Assembly (NCBI GenBank): GCA_011799875.1
Contig: CM022301.1
Span: 321,178,929 to 321,242,928, forward strand
DNA from: Thinopyrum elongatum
Taxonomy: Eukaryota; Streptophyta; Magnoliopsida; Poales; Poaceae
Direction: 5' to 3'
DNA: 64,000 bases
In this document: positions 55,762-64,000 of the stretch, piece after piece
Layout: the number at the start of each line of letters is the position of its first letter
How positions within the stretch are numbered: position 1 is the stretch's first letter
Translations under genes and position numbers: made by a program
The notes under the pieces: generated by a model
Told to the model about the DNA's origin: nothing
The model's database searches: none
Seen by the model: the letters and a program-made list of their open reading frames with translations, nothing else

Positions 55762-58542
55762 GCATCATTGAAATTATCAATGCCTAGCTAAAAGGCTTTA
55801 AAGAAAAGCGCTTGTTGGGAGATAACCCAATATTTATTCCTTGCTGTTTTCCAATAAATGATTCATATAGCCTCTGGTTAGATGTATTTTGGTGTTTTAA
55901 ATAGTGTTTGTGCCAAGTAAAACCTTTGGGATGCCTTACGGTGATAGCTGATTTGATCTTGCTGAAAAACAGAAAGTTTTGCATCCAGTCACAGAATTTT
56001 AATAATTCACTGGGGCGTTTAAAAACCCTGAATTGTTTATAAGATATTTATATACAAATTTTCTATGTTTTCCTAATTTTTCAGAATTTTTGGAGTTATA
56101 TAAGTATTATAAAAATTCGAATCTTCGCAGACTGTTCTGTTTTTGACAGATTCTGTTTTCTTTGTGTTGTTTGCTTATTTTGATGAATCTATGGGTAGTA
56201 TCGGCGGGTATGAGCCATGGAAAAGTTGGAATACAGTAGATATTACACCAATATAAATAAATAATGAGTTCACAACAATACGAAAAGTGGTGATTTATTT
56301 TCTTATACTAACGGAGCTTATGAGATTTTCTGTTGAGTTTTGTGTTGTGAAGTTTTCAAGTTTTGGGTAAGGATTTGATGGACTATGGAATAAGGAGTGG
56401 AAAGAGCCTAAGCTTGGGGATTCCCAAGGCACACCAAGGTAATATTCAAGTACAACCAAGAGCCTAAGCTTGGGGATGCCCCAGAAGGCATCCCCTCTTT
56501 CGTCTTCGTCTATCGGTAACTTTACTTGAGGCTATATTTTTATTCACCACATGATATGTGTTTTGCTTGGAGCGTCTTGTATGATTTGATTCTGTGCTTT
56601 TTAATTTGTCACAATCATCCTTTCTGTACACAACTTTTTAGAGGGACACGCATGAATCGTGATTTATTAGAATACTCTATGTGCTTCACTTATATCTTTT
56701 GAGCTAGGGAATTTTGCTCTAGTGCTTCACTTATATCTTTTTAGAGCACGGCGGTGGTTTTATTTTATAGAAATTGTTGAACTCTCAAGCTTCACTTATA
56801 TTATTTTGAGAGTCTTTAAAAAGCATGGTAATTTGCTTTGGTTATAAATTTAGTCCTAATATGATAGGCATCCAAGAGGGATATAATAAAAACTTTCATA
56901 TAAAGTGCATTGAATACTATGAGAAGTTTGATTCCTTATGATTGTTTTGAGATATAGAGATGGTAATATTAGAGTCATGCTAGTGAGTAATTTTGAATTT
57001 GAGAAATACTTGTGTTAAAGTTTGTGATTCCCGTAGCATGCACGTATGGTGAACCGTTATGTGATGAAGTCGGAGCATGATTTATTTATTGATTGTCTTC
57101 CTTATGAGTGGCGGTCGGGGACGAGCGATGGTCTTTTCCTACCAATCTATCCCCCTAGGAGCATGCGCGTAGTACTTCATTTTGATAACTAATAGATTTT
57201 TGCAATAAGTATGTGAGTTCTTTATGACTAATGTTGAGTCCCTGGATTATACGCACTCTCACCCTTCCACCATTGCTTGCCTCTCTAGTGCCGCGCAACT
57301 TTCGCCGGTATCATATACCCACCATATACCTTCCTCAAAACAGCCACCATACCTACCTATTATGGCATTTCCATAGCCATTCCGAGATATATTGCCATGC
57401 AACTTTCCACCGTTCCGTTTATTATGACACGCTTCATCATTGTCATATTGCTTTGCATGATCATGTAGTTAACATCGTATTTGTGGCAAAGCCACTGTTC
57501 ATAATTCTTTCATACATGTCACTCTTGATTCATTGCACATCCCAGTACACCGCCGGAGGCATTCATATAGAGTTATATTTTGTCCTAAGTATCGAGTTGT
57601 AAGTAAATAAAAGTGTGATGATCTTCATCATTAGAGCATTGTCCCATGTGAGGAAAGGATGATGGAGACTATGATTCCCCCACAAGTCGGGATGAGACTC
57701 CAGACGAAAAAAAAGAGGCCAATAAATAAATAAATGAGAAGGCCCAAATAAAAAAATGAGAGAAAAGAGAGAAGGGACAATGTTACTATCCTTTTACCAC
57801 ACTTGTGCTTCAAAGTAGCACCATGATCTTCATGATAGAGAGTCTCCTATGTTGTCACTTTCATATACTAGTGGGAATTTTTCATTATAGAACTTGGCTT
57901 GTATATTCCAATGATGGGCTTCCTCAAATTTCCCTAGGTCTTCGTGAGCAAGCGAGTTGGATGCACACCCACTTTGTTTTCTTTTGAGCTTTCATAAACT
58001 TATAGCTCTAGTGCATCCGTTGCATGGCAATCCCTACTCACTCACATTGATATCTATTGATGGGTATCTCCATAGCCCGTTGATACGCCTAGTTGATGTG
58101 AGACTATCTCCTTCTTTTTGTCTTCTCCACAACCACCATATTCTATTCCACCTATAGTGTTATGTCCATGGCTCACGCTCATGTATTGCGTGAAAGTTGA
58201 AAAAGTTTGAGAATACTAAAGTATGAAACAATTGCTTGGCTTGTCATCAGGGTTGTGCATGATTTGAATATTTTGTGTGATGAAGATGGAGCATAGCCTG
58301 ACTATATGACTTTGTAGGGATAAGCTTTCTTTGGCCATGTTATTTTGAGAATACATAATTGGCTTGTTAGTATGCTTGAAGTATTATTGTTTTTATGTCA
58401 ATATTAAACTTTTGTTTTGAATCTTATGGATCTGAACATTCATGCCACAATAAAGAAAATTACATGGATAAATATGTTAGGTAGCATTCCACATCAAAAA
58501 TTCTATTTTTATCATTTACCTACTCGAGGACGAGCAGGAATT
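55762..58542 (+). other. Long non-coding internal 3' region
   Basis: 2.8 kb, AT-rich, no supported ORF. Paired AAGCTTGGGGAT phrases occur near 56411 and 56467, like the polypurine tract at the 3' end. Its first 1.4 kb aligns with 3240-4676. A purine-rich stretch near 57700-57780 contains repeated AATAAATA. Confidence 0.75.
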
Positions 58543-58557
58543 AAGCTTGGGGATGCT
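58543..58557 (+). promoter_or_regulatory. Polypurine tract of the non-autonomous element
   Basis: AAGCTTGGGGATGCT next to the LTR, preceded by GAGGACGAGCAGGAATT. It is very like the tract of the autonomous element at 62634. Confidence 0.65.
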
Positions 58558-60114
58558 TGATACGTCTCCAACGTATCTATAATTTTTGATTGTTCTATGC
58601 TATTATATTATCTATTTTGGATGTTTTATATGCATTAATATGCTATTTTATATTATTTTTTGGGACTAACCTATTAACCTAGAGCCCAGTGCCAGTTTCT
58701 GTTTTTTCCCTGTTTTTTAGCTTCGTGGAAAAGGAATACCAAACGGAATAAAATCTTCACGATGATTTTTCTTGGACTAGAAGACACCCAGGAGACTTGG
58801 AGATGAAGTCGGAGGAGCCACGAGGCGGCCACAAGGGTGGAGGGCGCGCCCCCTGCCTTGTGGGCCCCCCGTGACCCTCCTAACCTAATTCTTTCGCCTA
58901 TATATTCACATATGTTCCCAAACCACCAGAAGCATCCATGAAAACACTTTTCCACCGCCGCAATCTTCTGTACCCGTGAGATCCCATCTAGGGACCTTGT
59001 CCGGCACCCTGCCGGAGGGGGATTCGATCAAGGAGGGCTTCTACATCAACTCTATTGCCCTTCGATGAAGCGTGAGTAGTTTACCTCAGACCTACGGGTC
59101 CATAGCTAGTAGCTAGATGGCTTCTTCTCTCTCTTTGATTCTCAATACCATGTTCTCCTCGATGTTCTTGGAGATCTATCCGATGTAATATTCTTTTGCG
59201 GTGTGTTTGTCGAGATCCGATGAATTGTGGATTTATGATCAGCTTATCTATGAATATTATTTGAATCTTCTCTGAATTCTTATATGCATGATTTGATATC
59301 TTTGTAATTCTCTTCAAACTATCGGTTTGGTTTGGCCAACTAGATTGGTTTTTCTTGCAATGGGAGAAGTGCTTAGCTTTGGGTTCAATCTTGCGGTGTC
59401 CTTTCCCAGTGACAGTAGGGACAGCAAGGCATGTATTGTATTGTTGCCATCGAGGATAAAAAGATGGGGTTTACATCATATTGCTTGAGTTTATTCCTCT
59501 ACATCATGTCATCTTACTTAATGCGTTACTCTGTTCTTCATGAACTTAATACTCTAGATGCAGGCAGGAGTCGATCGATGTGTGGAGTAATAGTAGTAGA
59601 TGCAGAATCGTTTCGGTCTACTTGACATGGACGTGATGCCTATATTCATGATCATTGCCTTAGATATCATCATAACTTTGCGCTTTTCTATCAATTGCTC
59701 GGCAGTAATTTGTTCACCCACCGTATTATTTTCTATCTTGAGAGAAGCCTCTAGTGAAACCTATGGCCCCCGGGTCTATTTTCCATCATATAAGTTTCCG
59801 ATCTACTATTTTGCAATCTTTTTACTTTCCAATCTATAAACCAAAAATACCAAAAATATTTACTTTATCTTTTATTTAGTTTCATCTATATCTATCATAT
59901 CTCACGTTTGCAGTAACCGTGAAGGGATTGACAACCCCTTTATCGCGTTGGGTGCAAGTTGTTTGATTGTTTGTGCAGGTATTCGGTGATTTGTGCGTTG
60001 TCTCCTACTGGATTGATACCTTGGTTCTCAAACTGAGGGAAATACTTATCTCTACTTTGCTGCATCACCCTTTCCTCTTCAAGGGAAAAACCAACGCAAT
60101 CTCTAGAAGTAGCA
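58558..60114 (+). repeat. 3' LTR of the non-autonomous Athila-type element
   Basis: 1557 bp; TATA-like CTATATATT at 58899-58907. It is collinear with the 5' LTR; an 11-base and a roughly 20-base deletion lie in its first 320 bases. Confidence 0.95.
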
Positions 60115-61048
60115 TTGAACCGTTTGATGTTTGGGGTTTTGATTTTATGGGACCTTTTTCCTTCCTCTAATGGGTATACACATATTTTGGTTGCTATTGA
60201 TTATGTTACTAAGTGGGTGGAAGCTATTCCAACTAGTAGTGCTGATCATAACACTTCCATTAAAATGCTTAAAGAAGTTATTTTCCCGAGGTTTGGAGTC
60301 CCTAGATATTTAATGACTGACGGTGGTTCACACTTTATTCATGGTGCTTTCCGTAAAATGCTTGCTAAATATGATGTTAACCATAGAATTGCATCACCCT
60401 ATCATCCTCAATCTAGTGGTCAAGTTGAACTTAGCAATACAGTAATAAAACTTATATTACAAAAAAACTATTAATAGGTCCCGAAAGAATTGGTCTAAGA
60501 AATTGGATGATGCATTTTGGGTTTACAGAACAACATATAAAAATCCTATGGGTATGTCTCCCTATAAAATGGTTTATGGAAAAGATTGTCATTTGCCTCT
60601 TGAGTTAGAACATAAAGCATATTGGGCAATTAAAGAACTCAACTATGATTTCAAACTAGCCGGTGAAAAGAGGTTATTTGATATTAGCTTACTAGATGAA
60701 TGGAGAACCCAAGCTTATGAAAATGCCAAGTTATTTAAAGAAAAAGTTAAAAGATGGCATGAAAAAAGAATCAAAAAGCGTGAATTTAAAGTTGGAGAAT
60801 ATGTTCTTTTGTACAACCCTCGTTTCAGATTCTTTGCAGGAAAACTTCTCTCTAAATAGGAAGGACCATATATCATCGAGGAGGTTTATCGCTCTGGAGC
60901 TGTCAAAATAAATAATGCCGAAGGTACTAACCCGAAGGTGGTCAATGGGCAAACAATTAAACACTATATCTCAGGTACACCTATCAATGTTGAAAGCAAT
61001 ATTATTCAAACCATGACACCGGAGGAACACATAAAAGAAACCTTCTGA
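60115..61048 (+). pseudogene. Athila-type integrase, catalytic core and C-terminus
   Basis: Continues the integrase cut at 53089. Core: first D in FDFMGPF, then a one-base gain near 60163 shifting the frame, HILVAIDYVTKWVEAI, second D in LMTDGGSHF and E in GQVELSN, exactly 35 residues apart. A further one-base gain in an A run near 60460 shifts the frame again. Then come LDDAFWVYRTTYKNPMG, YGKDCHLPLELEHKAYWA and a basic segment (KVKRWHEKRIKKREFK). A TAG at 60857-60859 stands where the lineage has Trp (K-W-EGPY), and the last part runs to TGA 61046-61048. The three catalytic residues survive but the chain is broken four times, counting the insertion. Confidence 0.9.
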
Positions 61049-61206
61049 AACACTCCAGAATCCCTAAAAAGAGGAGGTACGTGATACGGTAAGTAAACGG
61101 ACTCCGAAAAATCCGCAAAAATATTTTCTTTCAATTTTGGAATATTTGAAAAATTAGGAAAATAAGAAACAACCAGGAAGGCACCCGAGGGGGCCACAAG
61201 ACACCA

Positions 61207-61234
61207 GGGCGCGCCAGGGCCCCCTGGCGCGCCC
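61207..61234 (+). repeat. Perfect 12-bp inverted repeat around GGCGCGCC
   Basis: Arms GGGCGCGCCAGG (61207-61218) and CCTGGCGCGCCC (61223-61234) with a four-base loop, just after pol and before the small ORF. Similar GGCGCGCC stems lie in the LTRs of the same family. Confidence 0.7.
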
Positions 61235-61400
61235 ATGTGGGTTGAGCCCACCTCGAGAACCTTCCCGACTCCATTTTCCTCCTGTTTGCTTGTTTCCCAA
61301 AATAAAAAATCTTTATATACCCCCCGAACATATTGAACATCATACGACGGAGAAATCTTCTATTCTTCTTTCTTGCTGTTTTTTTGGCAGATCTGAAAAT

Positions 61401-61823
61401 ATGTCGTCTCAAGATTCAGAGGGAGAGAGCTATGTCGCTGATTATATTGCAAACCCCAAGGTTTACGGAGATGTGGAACATTATGATTGGACCATGGTGG
61501 ATGAAGAAGACTATAATCCGAAAGAGAAATAAGAGACAAGATCAGATGAAGATGAAGTTCCATTGCCTAAACCTGGGGACATGCACGTGGAATTCAAGAA
61601 GTCAAGTCTCCCTAACAAAGCGAAGATACCTAAGATCCAATTTATCCCTTTTCGTCTCTTGCAGGAAAACAAGCAGGAATTTTGCAAAAAGGTACTAAGG
61701 CTTGAGCAGGAGATCGATGACTTGAGGGAGGAAAATTCCATCCTCAAGCGTAAGCTGAGGAAGAAGAACACTCATACCTCATCATCACCACCTTCATCAT
61801 CTTCTCCAACAAAGGAAACTTGA
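61401..61823 (+). pseudogene. Small ORF after pol with coiled coil (env position)
   Basis: ATG 61401 lies 11 bases after a polypyrimidine-CAG acceptor-like site (CTGTTTTTTTGGCAG). One frame of 140 codons runs to TGA 61821-61823, split by a single TAA at 61530-61532. First part acidic (MSSQDSEGESYVADYI, WTMVDEEDYNP); second part PKPGDMHVEFKKSS, then a heptad-like coiled coil (FCKKVLRLEQEIDDLREEN, ILKRKLRKKN) and a Ser/Pro tail. No signal peptide or membrane segment, so it is not an envelope protein in the usual sense. The acceptor-like site suggests expression from a spliced message. Function unknown. Confidence 0.5.
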
Positions 61824-62633
61824 GTTCATGGTATGGACACTCCCCTTGGTTTGTGCCAAGCTTGGGGAAGGTGTCCCTGTATCGTATCACCACCACTATC
61901 TTTTCCTTTATCTATTTTAGTTCGATCATTAGTTTTCCTTTGATTTAGTTGAATAAAAGTTTAGTTCGATCCTTTCTTTTCGAGTGCTTGCTTAGTGATG
62001 TATCTATGTAATCGTGTGCGAGATATATAATAAAGAGTAGTTTGAGTTTTGTTTCTTTACTCTTTTGTTCCAATAAAAAGAAAGAAAAATAAATGAAAAA
62101 GATCATATGCTTATCTTATGGTAAGTAATGACATCACATAAGGAAAAGTATAAGTGGTAATTATTGTTGTTGACATCACCCTTGAGGTGAATACGTTGGG
62201 AGGCAAAACTATAAGCCCCTATCTTTCTATGTGTCCGGTTGAAACTTTTTGTTCATGGGTATGCTGTGAGTGTTAGAAATCATAGAAGATTAAATGATGG
62301 TTGAGTATGTGGACTTGCCTAAAGGCTCCGATACGTGACCCTTCCTGAAAATATGATGAATTGTAGTTGCAAAGTTGACTGAGAACATAGTTTGTTGGTT
62401 TTCAATAAGGTTTATGCTTTATACTTCAATGTTGTGATGAATTGTTACTTGTTCATGAGAAGTTATATGATAAAAGTTATTTGATAAAGTTTTATGTTAA
62501 AGTTCCTTGCTGTTATAATAATATGCATGATGCTTCTATGTCCGTATTTTGTTTTTATCGACACCTCTCTCTCTCTCTAAGCATGTGGACATGTTTTTTG
62601 ATTTCGTTTTTTTGCTTGAGGACAAGCGAGGTC
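61824..62633 (+). other. Non-coding 3' internal region of the Athila element
   Basis: AT-rich; a (CT)n run at 62565-62578; no supported ORF. Confidence 0.7.
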
Positions 62634-62648
62634 TAAGCTTGGGGGTGT
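62634..62648 (+). promoter_or_regulatory. Polypurine tract of the Athila element
   Basis: AAGCTTGGGGGTGT before the LTR start, preceded by GAGGACAAGCGAGGTCT. Confidence 0.7.
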
Positions 62649-64000
62649 TGATACGTCCATTTTGCATCATGTTTTCCTACTATTACTTATAATGTTGTTA
62701 TGCATAATAATGCTTTTGGGAGTAATTCTAATGCCTTTTCTCTCACAATATGCAAGGTTTACACAAAGAGGGAGAATACCGGTCGCTGGAATTCTGGACC
62801 TGAAAAAGCTACGTCAGAGTTACCTGTTCTCCACATCTCCAAATGAGCTGAAAATTTACGGAGAATTGTTTTGCAATATATGAAGAATATTGGAGCAAAT
62901 AACAACCAGAGGGGCCCCGCCAGGTGGGCACAATCCACCTTGGCGCGCCAGGGAGCCCAGGCGCGCCCTGGTGGGTTGTGCCCTCCTCGGCCCACCTCCG
63001 GTGCCCCTCTTCTGGTTTATAAGTCATTTTGACCTAGAAAAAATAAGGAGAGGACTTTCGGGATGAAGCGCCGCCGTCTCGAGGCGAAACTTGGGCAGGA
63101 GCACTTTTGCCCTCCGGCGGAGCAATTCCGCCGGGGGAACTTCCCTCCCGGAGGGGGAAACCATCGCCATCGTCATCACCAACAACTCTCCCATATTTGG
63201 GAGGGCCATCAACATCAACATCTTCAACAGCACCATCTCCTCTCAAACCCTAGTTCATCTCTTGTGTTCAATCTTTGTACCGGAACCTTAGATTGGTACC
63301 TGTGGCTGACTAGTAGTGTTGATTACATCTTGTAGTTGATTACTATATGGTTTATTTGGTGGAAGATTATATGTTCAGATCCATTATGCTATTTAATACC
63401 CCTCTGATCTTGAGCGTGATTATTATTTGTGAGTAGTTATTTTTGTTCTTGAGGTCACGGGAGAAGTCATGTTGCAATTAAACAAGTGAACTTGATATGT
63501 GTTCGATATTTTGATGATATGTATGTTGTGATTCCCTTAGTGGTGTCATGTGAACGTCGACTACATGGCACTTCACCATACTTGGGACTAAGGGAATGCA
63601 TTGTGGAGTAGTTATTAGATGATGGGTTGCTAGAGTGACAGAAACTTAAACCCTAGTTTATGCGCTATTTCGTAAGGGACTGATTTGGATCCAAAAGTTT
63701 AATGCTTTGGTTAGATTTGATCTTAATACTTTTCTCATAGTTGTGAATGCTTGCGAGGGGGTTAATCATAAGTAGGAGGTCTGTTCAAGTAAGATCAACA
63801 CCTAACCACCGGTCCACCCACATATCAAATTATCAAAGTAGCGAACATGAATCAAACCAACATGATCAAAGTGATATGATGAAATTCCCGTGTACCCTCA
63901 AGAATGCTTTGCTTATCATAAGAGACCATTTTGGCCTGTCCTTTGCCACAAAAGGATTCGGCTACCCTGCTGCATATTATTTACCGTTACCGTTACTTGC
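62649..64000 (+). repeat. 3' LTR of the Athila element, incomplete at the window end
   Basis: TGATACGTCCATTTTGC onward, 1352 bases of an expected about 1520, aligned with the solo LTR at 44447. TATA-like TTTATAA at 63016-63022. Stem-loop at 62931-62978. Confidence 0.95.

Larger units (their letters stand above)
53090..60114 (+). mobile_element. Complete non-autonomous Athila-type LTR element
   Basis: LTRs 53090-54668 and 58558-60114 (TGATACGTCTCC to AGTAGCA) flanked by a perfect duplication TTGAA at 53085-53089 and 60115-60119. Primer site at 54680, polypurine tract AAGCTTGGGGATGCT just before 58558. The only ORF is at 54916-55761; no gag core or pol. The LTRs differ by a few percent by eye plus two short indels, so it is fairly young. 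The same family accounts for 1038-4676 and the solo LTR at 22255. Confidence 0.95.
49385..64000 (+). mobile_element. Athila-lineage Gypsy element, 5' LTR lost, 3' LTR running off the window
   Basis: Order: gag (truncated start), protease, RT, RNase H, integrase, a small ORF, polypurine tract, 3' LTR from 62649. Integrase motifs (CDECQRIGNIGKR, WGFDFMGPF, YGKDCHLPLELEHKAYWA) are those of the Athila lineage (Sabrina/WHAM-like in Triticeae). A complete element of another Athila-type family is inserted at 53090-60114. Confidence 0.9.

Noticed and set aside
1..64000. tRNA, rRNA, snoRNA genes or a complete host gene
   Set aside because: No tRNA cloverleaf, rRNA core or intact multi-exon gene was recognised; only primer-site fragments resembling tRNA complements occur.

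Overview
The window is a block of nested transposable elements from a large cereal genome, almost certainly Triticeae (wheat, Aegilops, rye or barley). The reasons are long LTR retrotransposons with the characteristic ends TGATACGTC, TGTAAGTGCATC, TGTCGGTGTTC and TGTAACACCCC, a CACTA element starting CACTACTAGGG, Tourist- and Stowaway-like MITE sequence, and a Helitron-type end. No intact host gene, tRNA, rRNA or bacterial-type feature was found. Family names are from memory of Triticeae repeats. Lineages are assigned from protein motifs and are firmer than the family names.

Layout. 1-1037 is an LTR-like remnant read on the minus strand. 1038-4676 is the 5' LTR and degenerate inside of an Athila-lineage element, cut off at 4676. 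4677-49384 is minus-strand SIRE/Maximus-type Copia material. LTR A is at 4677-6091 and LTR B at 42585-43976. Between them lie RT-RNase H (41089-42593) and a long extra ORF broken into three parts (6608-8599, 15633-16994, 29628-30560). Above LTR B lies the 3' part of a second copy of the same family (43977-49384).

Independent insertions sit in this Copia material. They are a GC-rich Tat/Retand-like tandem element (8605-15627, with a MITE at 9638-9943), a chromovirus (Tekay-type) element with 4.2-kb LTRs (17000-29622, itself holding a solo LTR at 22255-23856), a putative Helitron (30891-37909, with a foldback MITE and spliced-looking exon fragments), a non-autonomous DNA element (37955-40793), a solo Athila LTR (44447-45965) and a non-autonomous CACTA (46897-48788). 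From 49385 to the window end is a plus-strand Athila-lineage element that has lost its 5' LTR and carries gag, protease, RT, RNase H and integrase with several breaks. Its 3' LTR starts at 62649 and runs off the window. A complete 7.0-kb non-autonomous Athila-type element (53090-60114) is inserted in its integrase and carries one intact 281-codon ORF of unknown function.

Seven insertions can be dated relative to their hosts from target-site duplications read directly: GTCAT (44447 solo LTR), GACCT (22255 solo LTR), CAAGT (17000 element), TTGAA (53090 element), CAT (CACTA), CGGTA (foldback MITE) and an imperfect AATTT/AAATT (8605 element). For four of them the coding frame of the interrupted host ORF runs on at the far side of the insert. 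The parts do not form a working pathway. Every recognisable polyprotein carries stops, frameshifts or deletions, and the window is best read as a record of insertion, LTR recombination and illegitimate deletion.
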